Positions 13,695 through 31,530 of a stretch of 64,000 nucleotides of DNA are shown here, piece by piece. A program made the position numbers and the translations under genes. How positions within the stretch are numbered: the stretch's first letter is position 1; every line of letters starts with the position of its first letter. The DNA lies in assembly GCA_012295275.1 (NCBI GenBank), contig CM022671.1, forward strand, positions 5,451,565 through 5,515,564. The letters run 5' to 3'. The stretch is from Chrysomallon squamiferum. Taxonomy: Eukaryota; Mollusca; Gastropoda; Neomphalida; Peltospiridae. The notes under the pieces are model-generated. The model was not told where the DNA came from and searched no databases. It saw nothing but the letters and a program-made list of their open reading frames with translations.

Positions 13695-13785
13695 TCAATT
13701 ATAGAACACTGGTTGGGACGGGAAATGTCCCACTGTGTTATTGGACGGGAATTGATCCCGCGACCAACTACGCCTCATTCCCTTG
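13695..13785 (-). repeat. Decayed SINE-like dispersed repeat, inverted
   Basis: On the minus strand the text 'ggtcgcgggatcaattcccg' is followed by a gap, 'gtgggacatttcccgtccca' and 'accagtg'. This parallels the tRNA-like head and following body of the gastropod repeat family whose tail is seen at 38190-38260. The GGGATCAATTCCC block is a weak B-box. The match to the family is from memory. Confidence 0.45.
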
Positions 13786-14698
13786 CTTGCTTTAAATAGC
13801 GAGTCAAAGAACATTCCAGAAAGTTGAATAAAACAAAGAACTACACTATGCAGTATTTAACTGATTTTTTCTTTCAAAACGCGTCTTTTTTTAACCCATC
13901 TCATCGGTGTTTACGTCACGGATACTGCTGCCAGCTTTGCCATAACACACAAACTTGAACAGTCTGATACAAACACTTCACTCGCCTGTAAACTGTAACT
14001 AAAGTAATCACGGCGGAGAATCGTGGTTTTGATGAACAAATCAGATGAAATGTTTACGAAATACGTCTTTAACATCGTGCACACATCTTCCAGAACACGG
14101 GTTGTCTGAATCAAACAGGTTCTGGTAGATTACGTAAGAAAAAGTCTTGAAAAAAAAAAAAAAAGACATGATGATGTATTTCCAATGGTTTACTTACTCA
14201 CTGCTGACAAAGATAAATAACAGAGAAAAATGTCAACAGAAGCGTTGCGAGTCTCTAGGTCTGTTTCTTGTTTACTTTTCTGTGTGAAATTTTACTTTAT
14301 CGATATACAAATGGTAAAAACATGTATGTAGTCAAATACACTCAGCGGAGCTGCTTTAATTATTGTCTTCATACTTTATTATTAGCAGCGGTTGGTGTTT
14401 AGGACAAATGACCCTCCCAAAAATGTTCTTTCGATGTATACAAAGTAGATAATTATATACGTTATGTTAGCTTTAGCACGTAATCATATACAATAAACAA
14501 ATAAAAACTCAGTTTGAAGAAAACATTATATTTATGCTTTCTCAGTCGCTTTTTAATATTATATATTAGCTAGAAAGCAGATGTGAAGGTTTTTACATCT
14601 CCCCAAATAGTGCTGTGTTTTTATTATATGCATGTTCGTCTGTCTGTACGTGTGTGTGTATGTATTTGTCTGTGTGTGTATGTGTTTGTGTATGTGTG

Positions 14699-14709
14699 AG
14701 AGAGAGAGA

Positions 14710-14794
<85 letters not shown>
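14699..14794. repeat. (GA)n microsatellite preceded by TG/TGTA tract
   Basis: A variable TGTG/TATG stretch at about 14645-14697 passes directly into roughly 95 bases of GA repeat with one GGG interruption. Confidence 0.95.
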
Positions 14795-14799
<5 letters not shown>

Positions 14800-15922
14800 T
14801 TATCCATTAGCAGCCGGGAGTTTATAAGTACGTAACGTCAACAAGACGAATAAAGAACATGAAATACCTTTAGTGACGTATATTGTAATTGAATATGACG
14901 TCAGTTAATTATGCTGACCAATAGCAGTGCTTTAATTCACTAGTAGAATCTGTGCCGCAGGTTTTGGTTATTGATTCAGTTCCTCTCGTCATAGAGCTAT
15001 TTTCAGTTCCTCTCAAAGATTTCTATTATAAAATCGAGGCAAGTGCTGTTTTGTGTAAACAAACATTTACAAGAGACTTTGTAGTCAGGACGTTATTACA
15101 AATTATAGAACAGATATGTCATAATAAATAATATTGTATATAAATTATTTTTGGAAACATTTAAAGATTAAGACGATATATCATTAATTCGTTCTTTCGT
15201 TCATTCATTCGTTCGTATGTTCTATTTGGCATGAAACTTAAAATTATTTAACTGATATGTAAAAAAATATTTTATGTTTATTAAGAATAATTTATTCATT
15301 CATTCGCTGCTCGCTCGTTCGTTCGTTTTCATTCATTCATCCATTTACACTTGCAACGGAAAGTGCAACTGTTCTTTTGTAGCAGTTTAAAGTCATGGTA
15401 CTGAGTAAATTTTATTTTTCAGAAATCGAAATAAACTTATCTACAAAACTCACAAACCAATAGTCTAGCATGTAAACCTAAAATTCAAACCCATCTCCAA
15501 ATCAGGAATGAAAAAAAAAAAAAAAAAAAAAATTAATAATAAAACGTTACCATTATCTTTTACTCCTACAAGTTGTAATTATAATCCAGGTATTTAATTC
15601 TGGCGATGCAGTTCAAGCTACGCATGCGCATTAGTTTGGTGCGAATCTTGACGAATTACTGTCTTGCCAGACAGTGTTTATTTTTAACTAACACGAAGTT
15701 AAGTTTATCTAACGTTTTTAAATTGTATAACTGGGAGATTTATGACTGTGTATGATTTTTTTGATTATGTTACTGGCAAGTTCTGTTAACAGGTGTTTTT
15801 AATAAAGTTTTTAATTCCAGTTATCTTAGTAGTTATCTTTTAGTAGTACCTGTTTTCCTATCCGTGGAAAGTTGCCTGTAAAATATTATTTGCAGTTAAT
15901 ATTCCTTTTTCTTACAAGATAA

Positions 15923-15958
<36 letters not shown>

Positions 15959-16332
15959 ATAATAAAAAACTAAAATAAACGATACGAAAAGTCGATTTAA
16001 AACTGAAATAATAATAATAAAAAAAAAAAAAAATAATAATAATAAAACCTCTTAACATCTCGTTTCTTTAACTTAAATAGTCACTTTTTAATTTATTTTA
16101 TTTTATTATATTGCTTGCTTCCACTGAAAGTTCAAGCACCTGTGCTCTGGACCCACACACACACAAACCTCTAATCTGCTTATCTAGCATGTTAGGAAGA
16201 TGATTGATTAGTCAGAAAGAAGAGAAGACAATCATCCTACGCCTGCGCAGTTACGTCTATGTCGAAGACTCTACCTCCCGGGGATTCGATCCCGTTACCT
16301 TGGCATCTTGAATCTCGAATCTTTAAACACAG

Positions 16333-16459
<127 letters not shown>

Positions 16460-16604
16460 GGGACCTGTTCGTGTGTTTCGGTAACCTGGACATTTTCAAG
16501 CCGCGGTTTGTTGATGAGATTTATTGGCGATTCTGGACAGTTCGATCCGTCGCTCGCGGGATGCCAGCGCACTTCCATTAATTTACTTTGTTGAAGAGAT
16601 GTTA

Positions 16605-16608
<4 letters not shown>

Positions 16609-16696
<88 letters not shown>
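16609..16696. repeat. (GA)n microsatellite, right arm of an inverted pair
   Basis: About 87 bases of pure GA, complementary to the CT tract at 16333-16457. A 189-codon open frame that spans both is only Ser-Leu and Arg-Glu repeat and is not a gene. Confidence 0.95.
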
Positions 16697-16702
<6 letters not shown>

Positions 16703-17126
16703 GTTGTTGAACAAGTGTGTCGTTTATCTTTCCAGGCCGCTCCTCTTAATACTCGTTTAGAGGGAGAAGTGTACGTGGTTTTTGTAACGTAGGCGATGTC
16801 TTCCACCTTCGTTTTGTTTCAGATAACAGCAGCAGCAACAACAACAACAACAACACAACAATAAATAAATAAATAAATAAATAAATAAATTATAAATAAA
16901 TAAATAAAATATATATAAAAATAAAAATTACTGACAGATAAATGAACAGAAATGAATAAATACAACAATAGAAAAATAAACAAAAAGACAGATAAGCAGA
17001 CTGACGTTAGATATGACAGACATACAGACAGACAGACAGACACAGAAAGAGACAAACTGACATACTTAAAGGCAGATTAGAAGGTAAGTATGCATTTGCT
17101 AATCTGTATTTTTCATTACTTTGCAG

Positions 17127-17157
<31 letters not shown>

Positions 17158-17379
17158 AACAGAAGCCCACGCACCAGACCGTTAATAAAATCTATCAAAA
17201 GATTCTTTATAAGCGCGCTTCAAAACCTGACACAGGATTAGACTCATATCTCATTACCAGCTGTACTTGCAAATCACTTTCTCTCGCTGCATGTTCTAAA
17301 ATTAATCAAGCCATAAAAATAAGTGCGATATTGACTGTCTTTGGCTTCGAAAACAATTAATGTGCGCTTGTTTGTGTCA

Positions 17380-17605
17380 CTATGTATGTATGTATGCATG
17401 TGTGTGTGATTATGTATCTGTGTGTGCATGTATGTATGTGTATGTGTGTGTGTATGTATGTATGTATGTATGTTTGTGTTTATAATATATATGTGTGTGC
17501 GTATTATGTATATATATATAGATATTTGAGTGTGTGTGTGTATATGCATGTGTATGTCTCTGTTGTTGCATGCAAGCGTGGTGTGTGTGTGTGAGTGTGC
17601 ACATT
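17380..17605. repeat. Degenerate TATG/TGTG low-complexity tract
   Basis: A mosaic of ATGT, TGTG and ATAT runs. All three frames are open on both strands because of the repeat; no coding signal is seen. Confidence 0.8.
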
Positions 17606-17733
17606 TGCTAACAGTTGTTATTAGCAATATTATTAAAGGTAACATACCCAGAAAAATATCCTTTACTTCTATTCAATAAAAGTAGGTATAGTTGGAGCTC
17701 TGCTCAATACACAATTAATAAATAACAAGCGAA

Positions 17734-17768
<35 letters not shown>

Positions 17769-18177
17769 AAAATAAATAAATAATAATAACAACAACAACA
17801 ACAATAATAAATAATAATAATAATAAAGTAAACATTCCGATATATTTTAATATCTTGTAACTATCAAAAACAGCGAAAACATAATTTATTCTTCTTTTTC
17901 TTGCTCTTTCGTTCCCTCGTTCAAATTCATTCTTTTATTCGTTCTTTCGTTCCTTCATTCTTCATTCACTCCTCCTTTTACTATTTCATTATCCCTCTAC
18001 TTTAGTTCTTTTCTTCCTTTCTTCCTTCATTCATTCGTTCATTTAATAACCCTACTAAAAGCACACACACACCTCACAAAACATCTACTAATATCACACA
18101 CAGTACTTCCATTCCATCCCTGCATTCTTTTTCAATTTCTATACCACTGTCATTTGTACAATCTCGTCAATGTATGG

Positions 18178-18213
<36 letters not shown>

Positions 18214-18331
18214 TTCTGACACATGTAATTCAAATCCACTTAGCAACCAAAAGGAGAAGAAGAAGAACAACAACAAAAAAAAAAAAATAAAATAAAAGCA
18301 GAGAAAAAAAAAAAAAAAAAACAATACTCAC

Positions 18332-18401
18332 AGTCGAAAGCGAATTCCGAGTGTGGGCTCATATCCACAGCCATAATAACCGGTCTTGCCTTTTCCGCCA
18401 T
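18332..18401 (-). CDS. Universal stress protein first exon (solitary, partial gene)
   Basis: An ATG at 18401-18399 opens 23 codons, MAEKARPVIMAVDMSPHS then EFAFD, followed by a strong donor (GTGAGTAT). Length (70 bases), phase 1 and the 'AVDxSxxSEFAFD' core match the exon at 7065-7134 nearly residue for residue. The frame is open further upstream (to a Met at 18560), but homology begins at MAEK, so that start is preferred. No USP exon 2, 3 or 4 was found between this exon and 7134. It may be an alternative first exon joining a distant acceptor, or what remains of a broken gene. The fold assignment to the UspA family is secure; whether it is expressed is not known. Confidence 0.72.
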
Positions 18402-18838
18402 TATAGCAACTGTTATTATAACCAAGTAATTATTTTTTGTCAAAATTTTCCTGAAAAGTGTCTCATGATGATAACAAGCGGGGAACGTTTCAGACAGACA
18501 TCTGAGCACAGACAGCTTCCAGGAATCACCACATTTATAGTATACCCTTCCAGCAAGCAACGCGGTACTGTTGTTATTATTATATATAGAGAGAGAGAGA
18601 TGCTCTCACAGAAAGCACGAATGGAAATTAGCGAATCTCTTGTACGGTGGTGGAAGATTATTTACGAAGAAAAGCCTGTTTACCAGTGCAAGCGGCGAGT
18701 CAGAAATTCATTTGGTTGCTGGTTTTTGAGTCGTTTTTGCGTTCTCAGTCGAAGTCGTAACCTTGAATGTCCTTCAGACGTTAATAAACAAGCCAACGGC
18801 AGCCAGGGAACTAACATTGTTCTGAAAAATGCGGTAAT

Positions 18839-18871
<33 letters not shown>

Positions 18872-20105
18872 CGGAATTAGAAAAAGAGAACTGAACAAAA
18901 AGTCGTAATCTTTATTTGTTGTATATTTTGTTTTGTTTTGTTTTGTTTGTTTTGTTGTTACTTTCCGTTTTAAAATCCATTGATAATCTCGTAAAAGGTG
19001 AATTTTTTTGCGTTGTTTGTTTCAGACGTCTTAGAATGCTAAAACCAATTTGAGTTATGTGGAGGCAATTAAGGCTGCTTTATGCTTTGTTAACAGAATT
19101 AAAAACTCTGAAAGAAAAAAAGATTTGCAGCAGCTGTGAACTTTCTGATGTGATTATGGTGAAGATTTGTTTTTCAGCGGGTTGAAGTAACTCATATCAC
19201 GTTAGAAAAAGAAAGTAAATTATTTATTGATTTATTGATTTTCTGAATTTTTTGTTTATGAACAAACAAAGATTTATAAAACTTTGCTCTTAATCATTCA
19301 GAAAAGCGACAAGGAACAAATAACAAAATTATGATGACACAGATCATCATTAATTTAAACAAACGCAACAAAAATCATCATCTTGGTGACAACAGTAACA
19401 CCAACAACAGCTCCATCGCATGAACAAACACGACGTTTTGTAATCACTATCACGTCAACGTCATCAATGCTGGGGAGACGTTATTACACGTGCGGCATCT
19501 AGAATTACTTTATTTCTGAACGTGTGTTACTTGTGCAGCTGTCACGGGAAATTCACTGTCTCAAAATCGTCTCTGTTTAAAATTTAAAAATCTGAAAAAT
19601 ATTCGAAATTTTTACATTTCATTAAGCGAAACCACAACAACAACCCTTATATAGTCACACTCATTACATTACCAAGGAATCAATAAGTTCTTGCATGAAT
19701 CTTTTAATTCATAAATTGTAATTTATCTCCAGGATTCATAGATCGAATGTTCTCGATCGTTGCTATGGCAGAATGCGTTGCAGAACCAAATGTTGGATCC
19801 CATCCGGTTTCGGATTTATCAAATAATTCACAAATCCTGTTTAGTTCCCTGATCGTCAATAAATAAATAATAAAATAAGAAATTCCGAACGCGGTATTCC
19901 GTGACTTGCAGATTTACAGCAGTGTTGGTCATAAAACGCTACTGAAATAACAAAGTGTTGTCTTGAACGACAAAATCTGTTACACATTTGTTTTTGTGGG
20001 ATTTTTTTACGAACAGTTGATAACAGGTTTTCTTTTCTTTGCTTTTTTCCCCAGTAATCTAAAATTTATATTTTTACACTAAGCATTTTCATTTACTTTA
20101 AAAGT

Positions 20106-20199
<94 letters not shown>

Positions 20200-20978
20200 T
20201 GCTTTCTGCCTCCCAAATTCTAAAAACAACATCAAAATCAACAACAATAATAACAACAACAAAACAAGTCATTGTAAAATAATATTTAATAGTAATAAAA
20301 ATTTCTATATTAAAATATATATTTATATCTATATATAAAAAATAATTATCTTAATTTGATTTAATATGGTTTAACGCCACTAACAATACGAATCACAACA
20401 AACCAAATAATGCTAATATTCAGTGGTTATATATTATAATGATATAAAAAAAATACGTGGAATACGTACGTGCGTATGTACACACATACACACACACAAA
20501 AAAGATTATCTGCTTCAAATCTTCTGCATAGTTATAACTTTTATTTGCGTATTTTAATGCAAATTTAGTATCATTAAAACTAATTGCTTTTTTCTGTTAT
20601 CGGTCACCAATCTTTGTTAATAATAAAGTTTGATAGTAATAAAAAATGTGAAGAGATTAATGGACGCCCCATTGTTCTTTCTTTCTTGTACGTACTCCTT
20701 CTAATATTTAGAGATGTATATTTAGACTATGTAAAAGATACACTGATATTAATAATAATATTTTTTATAAAAGTAAATTCTGTATAATATAATTAAATTC
20801 TGTATAATATAATTTTTGTTTATGACGTACACATTTATATTTTTTGCTACCACTACAACTAATATCGTCATCATCATCATCATCATCAACACTGGCATCG
20901 ACATGAACATTTTCATCATCAACATCATCGTCATCATCTCATGACTCATGTCAGAAATTGCTGTTGCCACGCTGATGT
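18402..20978. other. Intergenic region downstream of USP gene B
   Basis: No gene is supported. The region has T/A homopolymers and a (CT)n tract at 20108-20197. A 185-codon plus-strand open frame at 18351-18908 is largely antisense to the USP exon, then low complexity, and was not accepted. Confidence 0.55.
20108..20197. repeat. (CT)n microsatellite
   Basis: About 90 bases of pure CT. Confidence 0.95.
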
Positions 20979-23600
<2,622 letters not shown>

Positions 23601-23767
23601 CTTTCAAGTTTCTAAATCACAGAGTAAACTGGGTTTACACAATCACTTCAGAAAGTAAGTGTTTTCCTCAGCCTACATTTCAGTGAAACACTTTCCTTGT
23701 GAAGTAGGCTGACCTTCTTATGACTTCTACTTAGTTCAGTACATATACACATACAATATATACAACA

Positions 23768-23906
23768 TCAGCTACATATGAACCTATATTATTTCAAAGA
23801 CATATAAAAGGTAACCTAAATCGGGAGATAATTAATGCATACCATTCACACTTGTAACAGAGAAGGTAAAAATGACAGGACAAATTTTAAATATAAGTCT
23901 TACCTG
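23768..23906. repeat. First copy of a ~140 bp direct repeat upstream of USP gene B
   Basis: It begins 'tcagctacatatgaaccta' and ends 'tcttacctg', and is repeated with scattered differences at 24671-24815. On the minus strand its end reads CAGGTAAGA, a good splice donor. It could therefore hold the end of an untranslated first exon of USP gene B, but I have no further evidence for that. Confidence 0.8.
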
Positions 23907-23956
23907 TTTTTTATATACATACATACATCACACATACATTCACACATACATACATA

Positions 23957-24050
23957 CATCCATCCATCCATCCATCCATCCATCCATCCATCCATCCATC
24001 CATCCATACATACATACATACATACATACATACATACATACATACATAAA
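23957..24050. repeat. (CATC)n then (CATA)n tetranucleotide array
   Basis: About 50 bases of CATC repeat followed by about 45 bases of CATA repeat, located between the two copies of the ~140 bp direct repeat. Confidence 0.95.
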
Positions 24051-24670
24051 CAAACACAAACTTAGCTATTCATGCTTGGACACCTTTACAACGCCCATAT
24101 GGACAAAGATTATGCATAATTATATAAAAATTAATGCATACACTTAAAAAAAAAAAAAAAAATTACAACTGACATCATCAACATGAAGATGTATGTGTTC
24201 AGGTATACACATAAATATAAAAAGTAAAAATAACCTTTATTACAGCGAAATTCGCGAAGAGACGCATACACTACTGTATATAAATAAAAATTCCATTCCA
24301 ACGTTAATGTATACGTACAGTTATACAAGGTAAAATACATGCATAAACTTTAATAAGCAAAACAGAAAATAACTTACGTCTAGACACCTTTGTATATAAA
24401 TGTTGCTCTGCAATTTAACGTAGATATGTACACGTACAGAAAGCAGTGTAGATATATTTTCTAATGTACACTGACCTTTGTAAACCAAATAAAAAAGTAA
24501 CCTGTATTAAATGTAACGATATTTGCATCTACTTGTACTCTCGTCTATAAATACTCGTATTCAGAATCAACTTGTATTCATACCTTTATAATCAAATATA
24601 GAAGATCATCTGTATTACAGGAAATATCACTGCATCGAACTATGCATATAATCTTTTGTGTTTATTTAAT

Positions 24671-24815
24671 TCAGCTACATATGAACCTATATTATTACAA
24701 ATCCGTACAAAAGGTAACCTAAATTGCGAGATAATTTATGCATACGCATTCACACTTGTAACAGAGAAGATAAAAAAAAAATGACATGACAAATACTTCG
24801 TAAAAATCTTACCTG
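24671..24815. repeat. Second copy of the ~140 bp direct repeat
   Basis: It matches 23768-23906 across shared phrases such as 'aaaaggtaacctaaat', 'gagataat', 'cacttgtaacagagaag' and 'tcttacctg'. Both copies keep the minus-strand CAGGTAAGA word. Confidence 0.8.
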
Positions 24816-24957
24816 GTGTTTTTTTTTTTTTTCTCTCGAGAACGTCAAACCACAACACACACGCAGTCAGCCTGTATCTGAAAATCAAACACGCGAAAGA
24901 TTTAGCTATTTCTTTTTTTACGACAAAGTAAACAGTGCATGAAAAATCTAGGACAGT

Positions 24958-25078
24958 GAGTTCAGCTGGGAGAGCTGGGTATTGTTATTTTTAAAATCCC
25001 AGCCTTTACCCGGGATGGAGAGGTTTAAATATGTCCTTGACTTGTAGGAGCTTGGTTCGGATCCCAGTGTCGACTTTT
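24958..25078 (+). repeat. tRNA-derived SINE-like fragment
   Basis: 'gttcagctgggagagctggg' resembles a pol III A-box region and 'ggttcggatcccagtgtcga' is a good B-box. Their spacing (about 90 bases) is larger than in a tRNA, so this looks like a SINE head or an interrupted tRNA relic, not a functional tRNA gene. Confidence 0.4.
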
Positions 25079-25079
25079 A

Positions 25080-25377
25080 TGTTAAACTAATTCAAAATCA
25101 TACATATAGACACAAATATGTGAATATATTCATGCATCAGTAAATACATGAATATAAGGTACACATATATGCGTACACAGGTACATATATATGCGTACAT
25201 ACACTGAAACATACATACATGCAGATGTACATATATATACACACACACACACAGTCACACACGTACACAAATTCGTTCATATAAATACATACATACATGC
25301 GCACATACATATACATACATCAGTAAACGTTACTTACATGCACAAATACACACATAAACACATAAACACATACATAC

Positions 25378-25408
<31 letters not shown>

Positions 25409-26290
25409 CATACAAATATACATATATATAAGTACATACATCCAGACATACTTAAACACAATTTCCTTTTACAGAAAACAATGGAATAAATAAGATTAAA
25501 TCAACAATAGACAAACAATAAGAGTAGAATATATATATATATATTTTTTTTATACTAATAGGATTACATCGATAAAACAAAACATTTATTTCATTTTAAA
25601 ACATTATACTTTTTATGATACACAATCCATGGTACAGATGGAAGCAAGACTTTCCAAAATGGCCGACAAGTGTCCTTGAGTTATTGATAAATCTTACATC
25701 TAGATTTTAATGTATTGGAAATCATAAAGTGTCAAAACATAAGTAGTTGGTGCTACACTTATTCAGATTTTTTGTTCAAAAATTTTGATGTTCAGTTTCA
25801 ATATGGCGCCCTAAAAAAACAATCGCAGACGAGAACGATTTGTTCGGCAGACGACATTTTCTGGTTTTAGCTCAGCCGTTTGGTTCTATGTGCGTTAGAG
25901 ATAAACGTCATCTAATTTGCATACTGAATAACGATTTTAATTTTTAATTATAAAATTATTATTAAAAATGAAAAATGTAGTTATGAAGATTCAAAAAGAC
26001 AGCGATTCCCCATAAAAAAATAAATTCTGAATAATCGTTGCACCATGTACAACAATGAACAGTAAATGTAAAGTATAAAAACTGTTCTAAAAATCTAACG
26101 AAATAAAGATTAAAAAAAAAGAATTAAAGTTACAATCCGTACCTGTAAAATATGTTCTTATATAAAACTATGTATAGATCTTCTACAAAGAGCAGATTAA
26201 TCAGGCAGCCATTTTCAGTGAAATAAAAAAAAATATATATATGCTAAAAGTGATAAATGTGTAAATAAATATAAATGAAGTTATAGTCAA

Positions 26291-26328
<38 letters not shown>

Positions 26329-26396
26329 CAGAATTAAACTTTCAAAAAAATTTGAAATAACATTATTGCGCTGGAATGATGTTGTCATAAAGACGT
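25080..26396. other. Gap between USP genes B and C
   Basis: ATAC/CATA-type low complexity at about 25180-25440, then roughly 900 bases of unremarkable AT-rich sequence with an (AAT)n run near 26295. I see no gene. Confidence 0.5.
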
Positions 26397-27970
<1,574 letters not shown>

Positions 27971-29030
27971 GTTTTTTTGGTTTCTAATTTTATCACACGA
28001 TCCCCCTAGATTTGCGACTGCAAGCTCTTCTGATTAAAAGTACCGCACTGCAACGTTTTAGAAATTGCCCGGAATGTTCAAACGCATCGCGGGAGAAGCT
28101 ATTGATAACTTTTTCCTTTGTTTATGGGACTAGCGGCGGTTCAAGATATTTGAAAGGGAGAGGTCAGATGTAATGGAAGTTTATGATGTGAAAAATGTCA
28201 ACAGCAGTGACGTGAAGACAAATGACTTTTTCAGTCGGTTGATGAATGTATATGTGTGTGTCTGTGTTATATATATATATATACACACACGCACACACAC
28301 ACATACCTGTGTGAATGTGCGCGCGCAAGTATTGTATATGCACGTACATATGTATGTATGTGTGCAATGTATGCGTGCCTGTGCATGAACGTGTATGTGG
28401 AGAAATAGAAGTGAGAAAACATAAAAATAAAAAAATTACAGAAAAGAAAAATGAAATATTTGACTAATATATATATATATATATATATATCTTAATCAGT
28501 TGAAAGATCCCTCCTGAATCTGCGCCCACAGAAAATGTAAAATTTGTTTAATAAAGAAAAAGGGATCTTTTCACTACATACACGGTGCTTGAATAAACTG
28601 AAATTTAAAAAGATTCAGTGAAGTTGCTATAACCAGTCAACCGTGACATATATGAACCAAGGCTGTTGTGCAGTGTTAACGTTTTTTTTTTTTTTTTTTT
28701 TTTTTTTTTATCTGAGTCAGCGTTCAAATAAAATATTGACTAAACATTTTTTTTTTTTTTTTTTTTGTATTCCTTATCACGAAGGTTTTCTGCTGTTTGT
28801 TATTCAGAATTAATGAACAAAACTGTGAATATCTGTTTAATTAATGATGCTTGAAATATTTATCTTTATTATTATCCATAACACACACACACACACACAC
28901 ACACACAGATGTATATAATAGTATCGTTTTATACAGCAAGGTATATTTTAAATGCACCTTTTCTTTGACAAGGATACACCTAATGTGGTTTGTGGTGTAC
29001 CAGAGACATTAGGGTAAAGAGGAAATATCC

Positions 29031-29032
<2 letters not shown>

Positions 29033-29094
<62 letters not shown>

Positions 29095-29120
29095 TTTTGT
29101 TGTTGTTGTTGTTGTTGTTT
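29033..29120. repeat. (TTA)n followed by (TTG)n array
   Basis: About 64 bases of ATT repeat followed by about 20 bases of GTT repeat. A mirror AAT/AAC array begins about 100 bases further on (29222-29300). Confidence 0.9.
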
Positions 29121-29517
29121 TAATAAATGCATAATAGGATATCTAATGTTTATCAAAATAAACAAAATGAACCAGATAAATAAATAAGAATGTAATTTAT
29201 ATAAAAAAAGAGTTATTAAATATAATAATAATAATAATAATAACAATAATAATAATAATAATAACAACAATAATAGAAACAACAACTGCAATAATAATAA
29301 TATTAATAGTAATATAGAGGAAGTTTCTTTTTTAACTTTATATTGTGTTCTTTTTGCTTTGTATATTTACGTATTTATTAAGTAAGTAACTACAAGGTAT
29401 TGGTCAAGGACAAGCGTTTGTTTATTCTTGTTACCGAGAAAGACAGGAAGAAGGACAGAGATACAAGGTCAGAAGAAGAGAGAGAGAAAGTGAGAGAATG
29501 AGTGAGTAACAATGTAT

Positions 29518-29519
<2 letters not shown>

Positions 29520-29589
<70 letters not shown>
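29520..29589. repeat. (GA)n microsatellite
   Basis: About 69 bases of pure GA. Confidence 0.95.
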
Positions 29590-29594
<5 letters not shown>

Positions 29595-30593
29595 TCTAGC
29601 ACAGATAACTATGGTAACAGACTAAGTATATGCTTGAACGAAATTATACTGTAATAAAACACCGACAGAGAAAGATACCTGGTTTCGTCTACAGGTAACT
29701 GAGATGTAAACACGAGTAACATTTTAAAACGTTCTTTTCAAATTTTTAACACTTCACTAATGTTGAAAGATTTTTTTCATAGATGGAGCTGACTGAAAAG
29801 AGTAGTTTAACGTATCACAGAGTTACGAGAAGTTCTATTGTTAGTTGGGTCGCTTTACGTTTGACTGCTGGTAAGGTTGTCACAAAATGAAATACGAGTC
29901 AAAGGTTGTTCTTTTAAAAAAAATTTTACTATAATACATGAACTGAAAAGTCTCGCCTCCAGCATGAAAATTAGCTATTTTTGGCTGAATGATGTTTTCT
30001 CTTATACAATGGCGCCCATTTCAACAACGAAGGTTTTCGCCTTTTACTGAAATTTATAGTTTTCGAATAACTTTGAATTGGAGAGATCGTGGTGGGAATT
30101 TTACACTGATGTTTTACTATTTTAATACCAGGGATGTCAGAAAAACACGTTATTCATAAATCGTTGATGGTGTGAAATGTATTGCTGAATCAGTATTATA
30201 ATTGGATCATGTATATGTATGCAGTTATATTGAAAAAAAAATTGATTTAAAAAGATAATGATATCAATTAAAAAAAATAATATATATATAATAAAAAAAA
30301 TAATAATAATAAATAAATTAATTAATAAATTAATAAATTTATTAATTAATCTGTTAAATGACGTGTGAAATTTTTTTTTTATTATTATTTTTAATATAAC
30401 AAACAAAAAATGAAAATAAAAATAAAACGAAAACATCTATTTCAGATTTTTTTTAATCATCTCAATTTGACTAAAGTAATAACAAGCAAGACAAATCATT
30501 ATTTTTATATTTTTATAATTTGATTTCTTATTATTAAATAAATACATAATCTGAATACAATTTCAAAATAAAATAAAAAATAACTGAAAAAGT

Positions 30594-31530
30594 TTTTCTT
30601 AGAAAGCTCTAGATATAATCTTAACTCGACCATTTTTCTTATAAAGCTCTGAAACTAATTTTAACTCGACTGTTTTTCTTATAAAGCTCTGAATATAATC
30701 TTAACTCGACCGTTTTTCTTATAAAGCTCTGGATATAATCTAACTCGACCGTTTTTCTTATAAAGCTCTAGATATAATCTTAACTCGGTCGTTTTTCTTA
30801 TAAAGCTCTAGATATAATCTTAACTCGACCGTTTTTCTTATAAAGCTCTAGGTATAATCTTAACTCGACCGTTTTTCTTATAAAGCTCTAGATATAATCT
30901 TAACTCGACCGTTTTTCTTATAAAGCTCTGAATATAATTTTAGCTCGACCGTTTTTCTTATAAAGCTCTGAATATAATTTTAACTCGACCGTTTTTCTTA
31001 TAAAGCTCTAGGTACGCTTTTAACTCGACCGTTTTTCTTATAAAGCTCTGAATATAATCTTAACTCGACCGTTTTTCTTATAAAGCTCTGGATATAATCT
31101 AACTCGACCGTTTTTCTTATAAAGCTCTAGATATAATCTTAACTCGATTGTTTTTCTTATAAAGCTCTGGGTACAGTCTTAACTCGACCGTTTTTCTTAT
31201 AAAGCTCTGAATGTGATTTTAACTCGACCGCTTTTCTTATAAAGCTCTAGATATAATCTTAACTCGACCGCTTTTCTTATAAAGGTCTAGGTATAATCTT
31301 AACTCGATCGTTTTTCTTATAAAGCTCTGGGTACAGTCTTAACTCGACCGTTTTTTCTTATAATGTTCTGAATATAATCTTAACGGGACCATTTTTCTTA
31401 TAAAGCTCTGAAACTAATTTTAACTCGACTGTTTTTCTTATAAAGCTCTGAATATAATCTTAACGCGACCGTTTTTCTTATAAAACTCTGAATATAATCT
31501 TAACTCGAGCGTTTTTCTTATCAAGCTTAA
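30594..31530. repeat. Minisatellite array, 40 bp unit
   Basis: About 23 tandem copies of a unit reading approximately 'gtttttcttataaagctctg' followed by 'aatataatcttaactcgacc'. Copies differ mainly at the 'gaatataat', 'agatataat' and 'gggtacagt' positions. One isolated partial copy lies at about 31597-31615. The unit is not a multiple of three, so it does not encode a protein repeat. Confidence 0.96.

Larger units (their letters stand above)
27971..30590. other. Gap upstream of USP gene C
   Basis: No gene is supported. It contains the presumed promoter of USP gene C (27971-28150, locally less AT-rich), TA and TG runs near 28270-28290 and 28468-28490, poly-T tracts at 28682-28709 and 28748-28766, TTA/TTG arrays at 29033-29120, and (GA)n at 29520-29589. 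Confidence 0.5.

Noticed and set aside
14890-14935. TGACGTCA followed by a CCAAT word, promoter-like
   Set aside because: There is no gene or open frame on either side that it could serve; short motifs like this occur by chance.
18351-18908. A 185-codon plus-strand open frame
   Set aside because: Its start is antisense to a recognisable USP exon and the rest is low complexity, ending in a poly-T tract. No motif was seen.
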